Part shown: positions 12,425-24,005 of the stretch, piece after piece
Numbering within the stretch: position 1 is the stretch's first letter
Layout of the letters: each line of letters opens with the position of its first letter
Source: Daucus carota subsp. sativus
Taxonomy: Eukaryota; Streptophyta; Magnoliopsida; Apiales; Apiaceae
Assembly (NCBI RefSeq): GCF_001625215.2
Contig: NC_030383.2
Span: 4,352,779-4,416,778, forward strand
Length of the DNA: 64,000 nt
Direction of reading: 5' to 3'
Made by a program: the position numbers and the translations under genes
The notes under the pieces: model-generated
The model's input: the letters and a program-made list of their open reading frames with translations, nothing else
What the model was told of the DNA's origin: nothing
Databases searched by the model: none

Positions 12425-13800
12425 TAGAACCTCTTTGCACCTACTCTTCACAAACGGCTCGTCCTCATCTATTATCAAGTCTTCACTAAATTCTTAACAA
12501 AATCACTCTGATCATTCTGTACCTTATAGCATTATAATTTAAGAAGGTAGAAGAGGTTCATTCCAATAGACAATCCAAAAACCACTAGCTGGGAGCTGAA
12601 ATGTGCACAAAATATACAAGCCCAAAACATGCACGCTTTCAGAAAAATATTGATAACTTCTACCTGAAAATATATATTGAAAGATTAACCAAGTACTAAA
12701 AGTCATGTGAATGCATGCAAATAGGAAGAACAGATGATTTCTGCCAAATTAAGAATTGCTTCAGCATAATGGGGGTTTATACGCCAAACACACATAGTAG
12801 GTTTCAATTTTGTGCCTCTCTCGGAGCATGCAGTTTCACCTGCTCTTGGTTCTAATTTATAATTGTCTAGATATGTCTGGCATTAAAGTAATAATGAGCT
12901 CAGTAAAAATTTGTTTACACTATCTTCAATTCACCTAGGATATCTGGTTTTTTTAAGATATCCATCATCTACAGGTGCCTTTTAATAGAATGCTCATTCC
13001 ATCCAAATGTAATGTAACCATAGATGGTCGAAATAAACTGCTAACGACCTTAACAAATACTTTGGCATTACCACTGCAGGTATCTCTAGTTGCACTAGCA
13101 TAACTACATCATTTGCGTGCTGTAAATATGGAAGATGCTAATTATGCAACCTACACAATTTTCCTTCTTTTTTTGCCAAGTACCTACGCATTTTCACAGG
13201 TGCATTCACAAATCGATTACATAACATGACCTTTCAATTTGTTTGTTTGACTAATCCTTGAATTTGAAAAACATAAATCCCTAATTTATAGTACTATAAT
13301 GATAAATCTGATAAATATGCACTCCCTCCACACCATTTTACAACATGTGCTTCCAAAAGAAACTCTAGAATACTCTCTTCCTCACATTCATAAAAAAAAT
13401 CATCGCAAACCCCGAGCTCAAATCGAAAATCTAGTCCGACCCTAAACCCAAATTCAGATACCTCAACCCATCAGCCCAAATGCAACCAACTTGAGTAATC
13501 CACAAAACCCCTCAATTTCATAATTTATCATCTACACACTTATCTTTGTCAACACATATAAATTGCAGCATACATAGTTCTAGACAGTTTAAAAAGCAAA
13601 ACAACACCACAAGTCCAAATTTCACAAACTTAAACAACTCCACTTGCCAATTTCAGACAAGAGCAAAGTCATCAAACATCAAAACACACACACACACTTG
13701 AAAAACATAGTACCTGGATGAGTAGGAAAAATCAAAGTGAATGGAGCTGAGAGCAGGCGAAGCTAATCGATGGATCTAATTACAAATTACAATAACAAAT
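12425..13800 (-). promoter_or_regulatory. 5' leader of the glycosyltransferase, probably with a leader intron
   Basis: A good acceptor (TTTTCAG|GTAGAAG, exon from 12663 downwards) and a donor (CATCCAG|GTACT, exon ending at 13714) suggest a 1.05-kb intron in the 5' untranslated region, with the first exon at about 13714-13800. This is inferred from splice-like sites only. Confidence 0.45.
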
Positions 13801-15162
13801 ACTAAATCAGCCGGCGATATCGATTGTGTTTCTCACTCTATTACACACTAAACTATAGAGAATAGATACTTACAATACTTACAATACTAAGTATAATAAT
13901 ACTACAGGACAAGACACAAAAGACACAACTAGTGCTTCTAAGCAAGTTTAATGATGATGGATAAGAATGGAACATGTAATATATTTTTACATAATTATTG
14001 TTTTTTTTATTTCAATTTCTTTTTGTCAGGAATTTTATCTCAAGTTGTGCACTTTACCCCGATATTTAATCATATATTTATAAAAATTTTAATCAAACTG
14101 TTTTCATACTAAATTTTTATATAATCCGTTAAAATAAATATAAAAAATGAACTGATTTTAAAAGATGGATAAATAATATATTTATTCAATAAACATTTTT
14201 TCCAAACCAATTAAATTGATATGAGTTTGTGTATATGGAAAAAAAATTATGAAGATCACTGTCGATTTATAAGCTAATTTATTTATACAATAATATATTT
14301 GAAATATCTGTAGTCATAAAAATGGTGTATTTAATATTTTGATAAACTTATTATATTTGTTTGATACTGGATTAGTCTTCCAAGCTCTAGTCTGCATTTC
14401 TTGACTTAAATTTGTATTATTACAGTATGGTCCTGTTTTGTGCTGCGCCCCGACCCATCACTTTTGACATTGGAGAAGTGGGCGTGTAAAGTGGACTATC
14501 GATAAAAAATAATAAACTAAAAGTAAAAAAAATACAGTGATGAGATATCAACAACAACTTATAAGTTATAAGCAAAGCTGCAAGGATAGTTGAATGAAAT
14601 ATCAAACCAATACTAATTTTATACATACATGTATGACAATCCAGAGTTTTTGTACATAAATTAAAACCATTTAGAAAAAAAAACATAAATTAAAATTATT
14701 ACAACAATGAGAGCAGCAGAATGTTATGAGAAGCAGCTGTTATGGACAAAACTGCAACTCTGCACTCAGCACACCTTTGAAAAACTGTAGATCAAAGAAA
14801 TATTTAAAAAATTGCTGATAGATTTTGAAGACGTCCGGGCCTGACTCGATAATTTGGGAGACCCTGTGCAGAACTAAATAATTAATTTTGAGGTACTGTG
14901 TTATGGGACTATTTGCACATGTTATTCACCGGTCCTGAAAATATCGACGCAGGGCTTCAGAGTTCAATGATGCCACCTGAAAACGGATACAGTTTAGCCG
15001 TTTCACATGGAGAAAGAAAAGAAAAGTAGCACAAACAACTAGACCTACGTCGATATAACTTATAAGGATTTCTGATAGATAAACGCAAACCTGAAATTAA
15101 ATGAGGAATGTCGAAGAAGAACATGGAAGTTCTCTGGATTCTACATCAGAGTAAGAGCTCCA
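13801..15162. other. Intergenic, between two minus-strand genes
   Basis: AT-rich stretch from the glycosyltransferase upstream region to the 3' end of the NLR-like gene. No supported gene or complete transposon was seen. The part near 15162 is presumably the 3' untranslated region of the NLR-like gene. Confidence 0.4.
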
Positions 15163-18100
15163 CTACTTGGTGTCTGTACTGCGTAAATCATCCTCTAGTA
15201 CTGGACATTCCCTGACGATACTCTTTTTAAGAAACGGCACATTAGCTCCAATGCTACTCATCACTGGCAGTCCCCACAAATGTAATTCCTGTAGTTGAGG
15301 CAGAGTACTGTTTGATTGCTTGTCATTAAAGACACTTGTCATCTTCTCGCAGCATTTGACGTGGAGGACTTTGAGATTTGTGGACGTTGAGAGAACTGTT
15401 ACAAGCTTGGGGCAATCAACAACTTGTAATGACTCTAGCTTTGGTGCAACACAGCCCACCTTTTCCAAATTTGGGAGAGCTCGTAAATGCAAGTTTTTTA
15501 ACTTTGGCAAATGCACAGACTCATCTTCGAACAGAGTCTTCAGTCCATCACAGAATTTGATTTCAAGTACCTCGAGGCTCTCCAGCTTTTGTGATGCACC
15601 AAAGAGAGTTGGAATGTTTGGGCAACAGTCAAGGTGCAGACACTTGAGATTTTTCAGAATTCCATGGAGGTTACCTAGTACGATACCCTTCAGGTTAGGA
15701 GCATTGGAAACCGAAATGATCTCTAGATTATCCTCCAACATGTTTGTGTTTTGTTCTGGTTCAGCAGTGGAATTCATCTTCTCAGCATCAAAAATACTCT
15801 TTATGTTATCACATCTTTCGATCCAACAGACTTTCAAGTTCTTTATATGCTCTGCACCAAAATCCAAAAAGGATGTAATAAATGGATTATCAATTATGTA
15901 TACAACTTCTGCATGATGGAGGATAACTTCAAGGCTTGCAGGGTTATGTTGGAATCCACGAATTTCCAAAGAGCGTACTTGTTCCATAGGATGAACAAAT
16001 TGCCAAGCCTGGATGCAGATACTTCTGAAGATAAGCTCCATTTTGTATAGTTTTTTATAATCTTTCTTCTCATTGAGTTGGTTGAGAGGACTAACAAGAA
16101 AATGGAATTGCTTGAAACCTGTATCCCACAAAGAGGGATCTTCCAAGAGCTCATCAAGTCGAGCACAACTTACATATAAGCCATGTTTGTCGTTGTGAAC
16201 TTCTAAGTCTACTGGCCAGCTAGACATCATCCATTGTTGCTTATTTACGTCCCCTCTTGTTTTCTCTGATTCTGTGGTGTCAACTTCTTGATTTTGTTTC
16301 CCCGTAGGCAATTCAAGACTTGTTTTTTCTGATTCTGTGGTGTCAACTTCTTGATTTTGTTTCCCCGTAGGCAATTCAAGACTTGTTTTTTCTGGTTCTG
16401 TGGTGTCAACTTCTTGATTTTGTTTCCCCTTAGGCAATTCAAGACTTGTTTTCTCTGGTTCTGTGGTGTCAACTTCTTGATTTTGTTTCCCTGTAGGCAA
16501 TTCAAGACTTGTTTTCTCTGGTTCTGTGGTGTCATCTTCGTGATTTTGTTTCCCCGTAGGCAATTCAAGACTTGTTTTCTCTGATTCTGTGGTGTCAGCT
16601 TCTTGATTTTGCTTCCCCATAGGCAATTCAAGACTTGTTTTCTTTGATTCTGCGGTGTCAACTTCTTGATTCTGTTTTCCCATAGGCAATTCAAGACTTG
16701 TTTTCTCTGGTTCTGCGGTGTCAGCTTCTTGATTTTGTTTCCCCATGGGCAATTCAAGACTTGTTTTCTCTGATCCCGTGGTGTCAACTTCTTGATTTTG
16801 TTTCCCCGTAGGCAATTCAAGACTTGTTTTCTCTGATTCCGTGGTGTCAACTTCTTGATTTTGTTTCCCCGTAGGCAATTCAGGACTTGTTTTCTCTGAT
16901 TCTGTGGTGTCAACTTCTTGATCTTGTTTCCCCGTAGGCAATTCAAGAAGCTCAAGGTGTGGTAAATCCAAGATCTCATCGGGAAGTTGAGAAGTAGTGG
17001 TATCACTCAGTAAAGTATTCAGTGTCACATCAAGAAAATCTTTAGTGCTTGAGTGAAACTGGCGGAGGTTTTTGAAACTCCTTAGTGACTCTATTCCATT
17101 AACTGCTGTTCCGGAGAGATCCAGGGCCTCTAGATTCGTAAGTGCTGCCAAATCTGGAACCACTTCAAGATGCTTGCAACCCCTGAGACTAAGAGCATTG
17201 AGGTTTTTGAGGTTTGACATGGATGGCAAACTTTGGACATTGGTTTCAGATAGATTGAGAGTTTTAAGGTCTGACATATCCTTTAAGAATGCAGCTCTAT
17301 CATCTCCTGACAGGTCCACACCAGAAAGATTAAGCTCTTCAAGTTTAGGTAGCATTATATCACTTGGAAACTTTTTCAAGTCCATACAATTTTGAAGTAA
17401 GAGCTTTTGGAGGCTACCCGGATTTGGCAATGTGGGCAGGGACTCGATCTTTGTGTTAGAAAGGTCAAGTTTCTGAAGACGAGACATTTTCTCAAATGAT
17501 TGATCTGGTATCACTTTCAATGCTGTACAATTAGAAGCATCCAGCTCCTCCAGATTTACAAGGCCATTCAGGTCTGGCAACTCTTGCAATGACTCGCAAT
17601 GTGATAGTAAAAGCTGGCGGAGATTTTGAAGTTTGGAGAGTGATGGTAATTTTTTAACTTTGGTTTCTGAGAGGTTGAGTTCTTGAAGGCTTGTTGTGGT
17701 ATCAAAGAAGTCATCTTCAATTGCGGACAATTGAGTAGAACCAGAAAGATCAAGTATCTCTAGCTTTTCGAGAGAATCCATGCATTCTAATTGCTTGAGC
17801 TTAAGACAGCGTTTAAGAAAGAGTTGTCGTGGATGGCTGATATGAGAAGGTAGGAGTTCAAGAGAAGTATCGGATAGATTAATGATCTTAAGTTCACCAA
17901 CCATTTCTAATGATAAATCATGAAACTCTTTGAACTTTGTAGCCCCTGAAATATCAAGAGTCTGGAGACTAGTGAGTGGAGCAATGCTCCGCAGTCTATC
18001 TAAATCAGCACAGTCACTTAAAAGGAGATGTGTGAGCTTTTTAAGTTCTTTAAGCAATGGTAAGGTTTTGATCTTGGTTTTAGAAACATCAAGTATTTGA

Positions 18101-19869
18101 AGTTTCTTATTGAAGTGAAAATTTGTGTCAAGAAAAGATTCAAAAGAAGAGGCATAAGAAAGATCAAGATGTAAAAGATGTTCTAGGTTTCTGAGGGAAC
18201 CTGAGACACTTTTTAAGCAAGAACACTCTCTAAGAATCAACCACTTTATCTCTTTAAGCTCAAAAAGAGACGAAGGTAATGATTCAATCTTGAGCTGAGA
18301 AAGATTGAGGCTACGAAGCTGACGCATAGCCTTGAAGAGATCTTCTGGTAGTTTTGTCAAGGAGGTAGCACCAGATATCTCAAGCACAGTCAAGTTAGAC
18401 TGTAGAGTGTGGTCGAATTTTTCCAAGTAGTCACAGCCTCTAAGCACAAGTATATCAAGTTTGGTCAGAGCAGAGACTGATTCTGGCAATTCTGTCATTG
18501 TTGGGTGAAAAACAGCAAGAACTTGAGCTCCCTTATATTTCAAGAACTTATTCAAGTCTTCCACTCCAAAATAATTTCCATCCAGGAGCAAGGTTGAAAG
18601 ATTCTTGCCTTTGTTGTCCTTAAAAAGTGTTCTGATAACACCATCTTTATGCGTGATTCTCCCAAATCCTGTCCAATTATCATCAAAAACAGTGGCCAAT
18701 CCTATAGTAACTGTTTCATGAAATCCCATGTCTCTCCAGTCACTTATACCTGAGACCCTATTCCGATTAATGATCACATAACCACCCTCTAGTTCCTTCA
18801 GCATGTGGCATTCAATAAGCTCCATCACAATACTATGACCCTTCTCAAAAGCTTTCTGAATAGAACTTATGTTGCCAAGATAGCCTTCCAATATCCAGTA
18901 GGTTATCAATTCATTGTAATGCACACTTCTGCTCTTAAGAAAATAGTGCAGGTCGCCTTTGTATAAGAAGTCCAGTAAAATAATGCTTGGCAACGGGTCA
19001 TATTCCTTAAAAAGTAACTGCATTACATTGTACTTGTCATTAAAAGATGAAACTTTTTCGTCTAGTTGCTTAAGCCAGGAACCATCCTTCCCAAAATGAC
19101 ACAAGGCTTTTGCTAGCACAATGATATCAGCTATACTCAAACTCTTGCATTTTGTATGAAAATCTTTAGCCCAAGTAGCCAAGCCCGGAACACCATCACC
19201 AATTCTTTCCACCAGAAAAGAAGATAACTGCTGATCGGCTAAAGCTTTCAGCTCAAACCTAAATTCATCAGGAGCTTCACCGCTTGTGACTCTAGTAACC
19301 AAAACCTTGAATGGAATTCCTCGTTTTTCAAGATGAAGCAAATTCTCCAAATCCGCCATGATATCTCCTTGCTTCACTTTACTTCCCTCATCATCCAAAA
19401 CAAAAAGAATCCTCTTCTTCTCAGATATTGCACGATCCATCAAATCTTTAATCGTCTTTTCCTTCTTCATTTTCTCCTCCTCTCCCTTCTTCTTTCTATC
19501 CTCCTCTTCCTTCTTCTTCATCTCCTCGTCCTTTTTGCTATCTTTCTTGTCATTAGCAGCTTCCTTCTTCTCATCTTCATTAATCTCATCCGTCATCTCC
19601 CACTCATCACTGTACTCCAGTTGTATAGACATCTGGCGAGCTACAGTGTCGCGAAGAGCTTTCATGTCATGATCTCTACACATAAATATCCAAATGCTTA
19701 AATCAAAGCTACCATCCTCAACTGCATGATCACTTAACTTCTTAGCCATCCATGTTTTCCCAACTCCGGACTCGCCATAAATAACAATTGTTTTTGGTGC
19801 CTCATCCTTTAGCTTTTCATATAGCTCGATAAATTTCTCATTCAGTCCCAGCTCCATTGTATTGGACAT
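15163..19869 (-). CDS. NB-LRR-like disease resistance protein with internal 21-residue repeats (1568 aa)
   Basis: A single long exon from ATG at 19869 to TAG at 15163. The P-loop GESGVGKT is at residues 32-39, very close to the N-terminus, so no TIR or full coiled-coil domain precedes it. A lysine/glutamate-rich insertion follows at about residues 90-140. The Walker B-like RILFVLDDE lies near residue 153 and an RNBS-B-like FKVLVTRV follows. A winged-helix-like part (YWILEGYLGN) is seen, but no clear MHD motif. Leucine-rich repeats run from about residue 440 to 970. Eleven 21-aa repeats fill residues 976-1206, and a second LRR-like region occupies 1207-1568. From memory the layout recalls the Arabidopsis At4g19050/At5g45510 group rather than canonical CNLs. 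A role in immune recognition or signalling is inferred. A divergent partner starts at 24006. Confidence 0.85.
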   Translation of the reverse strand: MSNTMELGLNEKFIELYEKLKDEAPKTIVIYGESGVGKTWMAKKLSDHAVEDGSFDLSIWIFMCRDHDMKALRDTVARQMSIQLEYSDEWEMTDEINEDEKKEAANDKKDSKKDEEMKKKEEEDRKKKGEEEKMKKEKTIKDLMDRAISEKKRILFVLDDEGSKVKQGDIMADLENLLHLEKRGIPFKVLVTRVTSGEAPDEFRFELKALADQQLSSFLVERIGDGVPGLATWAKDFHTKCKSLSIADIIVLAKALCHFGKDGSWLKQLDEKVSSFNDKYNVMQLLFKEYDPLPSIILLDFLYKGDLHYFLKSRSVHYNELITYWILEGYLGNISSIQKAFEKGHSIVMELIECHMLKELEGGYVIINRNRVSGISDWRDMGFHETVTIGLATVFDDNWTGFGRITHKDGVIRTLFKDNKGKNLSTLLLDGNYFGVEDLNKFLKYKGAQVLAVFHPTMTELPESVSALTKLDILVLRGCDYLEKFDHTLQSNLTVLEISGATSLTKLPEDLFKAMRQLRSLNLSQLKIESLPSSLFELKEIKWLILRECSCLKSVSGSLRNLEHLLHLDLSYASSFESFLDTNFHFNKKLQILDVSKTKIKTLPLLKELKKLTHLLLSDCADLDRLRSIAPLTSLQTLDISGATKFKEFHDLSLEMVGELKIINLSDTSLELLPSHISHPRQLFLKRCLKLKQLECMDSLEKLEILDLSGSTQLSAIEDDFFDTTTSLQELNLSETKVKKLPSLSKLQNLRQLLLSHCESLQELPDLNGLVNLEELDASNCTALKVIPDQSFEKMSRLQKLDLSNTKIESLPTLPNPGSLQKLLLQNCMDLKKFPSDIMLPKLEELNLSGVDLSGDDRAAFLKDMSDLKTLNLSETNVQSLPSMSNLKNLNALSLRGCKHLEVVPDLAALTNLEALDLSGTAVNGIESLRSFKNLRQFHSSTKDFLDVTLNTLLSDTTTSQLPDEILDLPHLELLELPTGKQDQEVDTTESEKTSPELPTGKQNQEVDTTESEKTSLELPTGKQNQEVDTTGSEKTSLELPMGKQNQEADTAEPEKTSLELPMGKQNQEVDTAESKKTSLELPMGKQNQEADTTESEKTSLELPTGKQNHEDDTTEPEKTSLELPTGKQNQEVDTTEPEKTSLELPKGKQNQEVDTTEPEKTSLELPTGKQNQEVDTTESEKTSLELPTGKQNQEVDTTESEKTRGDVNKQQWMMSSWPVDLEVHNDKHGLYVSCARLDELLEDPSLWDTGFKQFHFLVSPLNQLNEKKDYKKLYKMELIFRSICIQAWQFVHPMEQVRSLEIRGFQHNPASLEVILHHAEVVYIIDNPFITSFLDFGAEHIKNLKVCWIERCDNIKSIFDAEKMNSTAEPEQNTNMLEDNLEIISVSNAPNLKGIVLGNLHGILKNLKCLHLDCCPNIPTLFGASQKLESLEVLEIKFCDGLKTLFEDESVHLPKLKNLHLRALPNLEKVGCVAPKLESLQVVDCPKLVTVLSTSTNLKVLHVKCCEKMTSVFNDKQSNSTLPQLQELHLWGLPVMSSIGANVPFLKKSIVRECPVLEDDLRSTDTK
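16252..16944 (-). repeat. In-frame minisatellite, 11 units of 63 bp
   Basis: Eleven contiguous 63-base units each encode 21 residues of the form ELPTGKQNQEVDTTESEKTS plus one more. Variation is limited to a few positions (T/M/K after ELP, E/D and V/A changes, S/P/G near the end, TR in the last unit). Because 63 is a multiple of three and the units lack stops in other frames, false overlapping frames also stay open across the block. The array links the first LRR domain to the C-terminal LRR-like domain of the NLR-like protein. Confidence 0.95.
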
Positions 19870-20190
19870 TCTAGCTGGATTATCTACAATATTAAGAATA
19901 CAATTATCGTGGCTTTTATTTTATTGGGAAAACACATTTTTGTGTACTTTTTTATGAATTGTATTACCAGTAATATAAATATAAATGAATAAATAAATAA
20001 ATATTTGTTTTAAAAAGATTTAGATAATATAAAGATGATTTATGTTTGTGTTAATATACTATCAAAATCAATATATCAGTTTTATAAAAATTACAAATAT
20101 TAACTTGTAATACATTATTTATTAAATTATATTTCACTTTGTATAATTTTGGAATTTTATTTGTTAAATATTGTGTTAGACTGTTAGTTA

Positions 20191-20413
20191 CTCCCTCCGT
20201 CCCATTGGATTGTTGCACGCTTTTTAAGGCCTCAATAAAATATAGTTCCATGATGTTTTTTTTTATAAAAAAAATTTTGAATAAAAGTTTGATGTCTAAA
20301 CTTTTATTCAGAAAAAAAATAAATTTAAAAAATATTATATTGCTATATTTTATAAGAGCCCTCAAAAATGCGTGCAAACAGTGTACGTTAACAATCCCAC
20401 GGGACTGGGGGAG
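20191..20413. mobile_element. Stowaway MITE, 223 bp
   Basis: Left end CTCCCTCCGTCCCATT, right end GGGACTGGGGGAG, flanked by TA at 20189-20190 and 20414-20415. The long internal arms are self-complementary around TTTTTTATAAAAAAAA. Confidence 0.9.
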
Positions 20414-20469
20414 TAATTTTTTTCAAATATATTATCATATCCATTATTATGTTAAAATACATAATATTA

Positions 20470-20686
20470 CTCCTTCCATCCTCTTTTACATATTTCTTTG
20501 AAAAGAATATGTATGTTAAGAAAAATTTAATTGAGTATTTGATTTTTTTATCTACTCATTAAATTGATTTATGTGTAAAAGATATTTTTGGAAAAACATT
20601 TAAAAAAATTATTTTGAAAAGAGAAAATAGATAAGTATGTTGGGATAATATTTTTTTAAGAAAATACAAAAAGAGGACGGAGGGAG
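20470..20686. mobile_element. Stowaway MITE, 217 bp
   Basis: Left end CTCCTTCCATCCTCTTTT, right end AAAAGAGGACGGAGGGAG, flanked by TA at 20468-20469 and 20687-20688. Confidence 0.9.
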
Positions 20687-20905
20687 TATAGAAGAAGCAA
20701 TATTACAAATTGATTTTAACAGAATTTATGTAGTACCAACTTTTTAATTGAACAAATAAGTAGAAAATGTACATGTACGCTAGAAATTCATGTTTATTGT
20801 ATAACAATTTTTGAATATGTATATTATAAAAATTATAATAAAGGGAGGTGGGTTAAAATAAATAAATGTAACTATAATTTATTTTTTTGAGAAAATAATA
20901 ATATA

Positions 20906-21090
20906 CTCCCTCCGTCCTTTTTAGTTGTCATTTTGACTTTTTGCACGTAATTTAAAATGATTAAAAAACATACCTTCACTCATTATTTTTGATTTTTTTA
21001 TGAATAAAAATATAAGCTATACATTTTTATTCAGAAAAAAATAAAATAATAAGTGAAAGTATGCTTTTTAATCAACTTAAATTATGTGCA
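20906..21090. mobile_element. Stowaway MITE with eroded right end
   Basis: The left end CTCCCTCCGTCCTTTTT follows TA (20904-20905). The inner arm TTAAAATGATTAAAAA is mirrored by a complementary arm up to about 21090, but the right terminal CTCCCTCC-type repeat is missing. The boundary is approximate. Confidence 0.65.
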
Positions 21091-22929
21091 AATGAAACTG
21101 ATAAAAAAACTGATAAAAGCTAATAAATTTAATAGAAACTTCTTTTTTCCATCCAACTACTTTTATTTATCTAAACTATGATTTAACATATAATATACAA
21201 ATTAAATATTTTTTATATATAATATTTAGTCATTATTTAAAATTTATTATTTGACAACTACTAAATTATATTTATTTATTATTATTTGTAATAATTTACC
21301 AACAACAAGAATCTTTTGACTGTCACGTAAGACGTTATATTAAAAGAATAAGTTAGCGGGCTAAATATCTAATAAATAATGATATGTGTTTAAAGAATAA
21401 TAGAAAAACATGCACATAAATATATGGTTTTTGATGATACAATTTTTAATATTATACTAGACACCATATTACTTTTTTTCTAAGATTATAAGTTGCTATG
21501 TACGGGAATATATGGACAGTGCAACATTTTAGCATGTTTAACTTTCTACTTCCCTGTTTGGACCAAATAGTTAGCGTTAATTTTTCAGAATTATGTTTTT
21601 TTTTTAAATGTACTCAAAATCTTAATTATAAGGATATTAATCACAAATGATCAATTTTAGTATACAATCAAATTATGTGTCAAAAAATTAAACATTAAAT
21701 ATAAACACATAAGGAGTAAATGTCATACAGCAGCATAGCTAAGCATATAAAAATTATAACACACAAGCAGGAGGAAGAAGAAAATGAACCTGAAAAGTAT
21801 GAAGTACTCTCGAGAAGAAATGAACAAGATAAGAGATATATTATTTTATGAATCCACCTATTTATAAGTGGAGGGGAGGTGGGTGCTTGATTGAATGATT
21901 GATCAACTTTACACTTTTTTTACTAATATAATTGGCTTTTAAATGTAAATAGTAGGGCCTCTCTAGTTCTTGTGTAGAATGATGAATATTTTTTTTATTA
22001 TTAATCTAATATTCCCAATTTCACTCATTTTTATATATTATAAAAATAAAGATTTATATTTTAGAGATTTCTGATAACGCCTTAGAAATGATAATTTAAG
22101 AAACAAATCAAAAAAGGATTATTTCGTTTTCCTAGCAAGAAGTAACAACTAATACTAAATTCTCGAAACATTTATGTGGGGAAATAAAAAAGAGGAAGAT
22201 TTAATTTTTTTTCCTCATCTTATATTAAAATTCCTTTTAGAATATAATAAAAAAAGTTATAACATATTTTTCATTCTTTTCCTCTCGGTGTTAAAAAGCT
22301 TATGAATATAATCACTCTATTTTAAAACTTAATATAGTAAATTTGATTTAAATTAAAAACGTAGCATAAAGGAAGGGAGCAAGGAACAAAGTAATATAGC
22401 ACAGAACAAAGCAAAGTCGAGAAACAAAAAAAGGATAAGGAATTGTACGAAAGAATATTTGAGGATGAGTACATAAATTGGTTTTGTATATTCTTTGCTG
22501 ACTGCCCAACTATTGGTATAATTTTATAGAGAAAAGAACAAAGCAAAAAGAAAAAGATATAGCAGAGTATATGAAAAGAGAAAATAAATAAAATAAAAGT
22601 AAAAGAAAACAAATTAATTGTAGAAATGTTAAACTACACCGCTGTCCGAAATCCGGACATACAGAGAGCATGGTCCCGCAATTTATTGTTGTAGAAAAAA
22701 AAAAAAGGGAAAGGAAGCATTCGGTCCGATGATCGAACTGAAAGAACCGAAAACCGAATTAAAATAAGTTATATGTTAAAATATTTTATGAAGTAATAGA
22801 AAAACGGTTAATATATAGGAGGGACGCAGACAATACATATCGGATTTTCTATTATATTTACTAACTGCGATGTTAAAATTAATTTATTTTTTCTGAAATA
22901 CGATCTTAAAATTAATTGTTAATTAAAAT
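21091..22929. other. Intergenic region between the divergent NLR-like genes, first part
   Basis: Very AT-rich. It contains the probable TATA box and leader exon of the minus-strand gene near 21790-21866. Nothing else could be supported. Confidence 0.4.
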
Positions 22930-23288
22930 CAGTGTTCTAAAAATCCCCGATTTAACCGATTAATCCCCGATTAATCCACTGCAAGGTCGGTCACCGCGAT
23001 TTTTGAAATCCGATTAATCCATATATATATTTTCTTAATCGAAGTATATGTGATAAATTATTAAAATTAAAATATTATATTACTTTAAATATGAATAATT
23101 ATAGAGTTTATGAATATAGTAATATAAATAGCTAATATAATAATAACTAAATATTAAATAATATTTTAATATTAAAATAAACCTGATTTTAACTCCGATT
23201 AATCTTTCCGATTAATCCCCGATTTCCGATTAATCCTTGAATTGGTAGCTCAATCGATTAGGTCTGATTCTCGATTTCTGTAACACTG
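22930..23288. mobile_element. hAT-type MITE, 359 bp
   Basis: Terminal repeats start CAGTGTTCTAAAAATC on the left and CAGTGTTACAGAAATC in reverse complement on the right. The flanks ATTAAAAT (22922-22929) and ACTAAAAT (23289-23296) match at seven of eight bases, fitting the 8-bp duplication of hAT elements. The word CCGATTAATC is repeated many times near both ends. Confidence 0.85.
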
Positions 23289-23466
23289 ACTAAAATACAT
23301 CTTTGGCAGATATGTTTTATTAGTTTCCAAAATTCCACTTTCGTACCATTTATCGATTATTAAAAATCTTGTTACATACTTTTTCCTGATTAAAAAAGTT
23401 ACACAGCGTGAAGTGAATTGGCCGTTCAAATGTTATTTTAGTCCAACCATCGTAACCCTGCCCCCT

Positions 23467-23791
23467 TAGAGATGCACAAAAGATCTGTTCGGGCCAGATT
23501 CAGACCGGACCGAAAAAATCCGGATTTTTTTGAAACCAGATCGGACCGGGCTTTTTTGAAAATTGGGCAGGGCCGGGCCGGGCTTTCCCAAAAATACTAG
23601 GCCTGGTTTAGTTATAAAAAGCCGGGATTTTTCAAAAATCCGGATTTTATCCGGATTTTTTTGAAAATACTAAGTCTGTTTTAGGCCCTCGGACCGGGCC
23701 GGGCCAGACCGGGTTTTTTTCGGATCGGGTTTTTCAGATTTTTTTCCGGATCGGATCGGATTTCAGATTTCAGATTTTTTGAACATCTCTA
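23467..23791. mobile_element. hAT-like MITE, 325 bp, with TAGAGATG ends
   Basis: TAGAGATG at the left and CATCTCTA at the right, with matching inner words (CAAAAGATC and CAAAAAATC). GCCCCCT flanks both sides (23460-23466, 23792-23798). The inside is built of CCGGATTTTT and CGGGCCGGG words. It belongs to the same end-type as the elements at 43482 and 57846. It lies 215 bp upstream of the plus-strand NLR-like start codon. Confidence 0.8.
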
Positions 23792-24005
23792 GCCCCCTGC
23801 CAAAACAAGGGTTGTTAGAAATATTTTATTTATAGCCTCTTTTTTAATTAAAGTCAATAGACTCAATAATACCCAGAATGTAAATCATCCGAGTCGACTC
23901 AGTTCAGAATCGTCTGTTTGCAAGTCTAAGGTCTACATTTTAAACGGCTAGTCTTAAAATTAGATAAAACTTGATTTTTTTGTCGAAAAAAACTCTCCCT
24001 TGACC

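Larger units (their letters stand above)
19884..21866 (-). promoter_or_regulatory. Probable leader intron and TATA box of the NLR-like gene
   Basis: Just upstream of the ATG is a good acceptor (AATATTGTAG|ATAATCC, exon resuming at 19883). A donor-like CAG|GTTCATT ends a possible leader exon at 21790. A TATAAATA lies at 21859-21866 on the minus strand, about 70 bp beyond that donor. This suggests a 1.9-kb intron in the 5' untranslated region that contains the three Stowaway-type MITEs listed here. Only splice-like and TATA-like sequences support it. Confidence 0.4.

Noticed and set aside
12425-12478. Extension of the glycosyltransferase N-terminus upstream to about 12478
   Set aside because: The frame continues, but only a TTG is available there and a stop lies at 12494-12496. 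The ATG at 12424 is the first in-frame start.
16245-17006. A 253-codon frame on the minus strand with repeated NCLRGNKIKKLTPQNQRKQV units
   Set aside because: It is an out-of-frame reading of the 63-bp minisatellite. The periodicity is divisible by three, so several frames remain open. The LRR-bearing frame is the real one.
24000-24005. Start of the plus-strand NLR-like gene at 24000
   Set aside because: That codon is TTG. The ATG at 24006 is the natural plant start.
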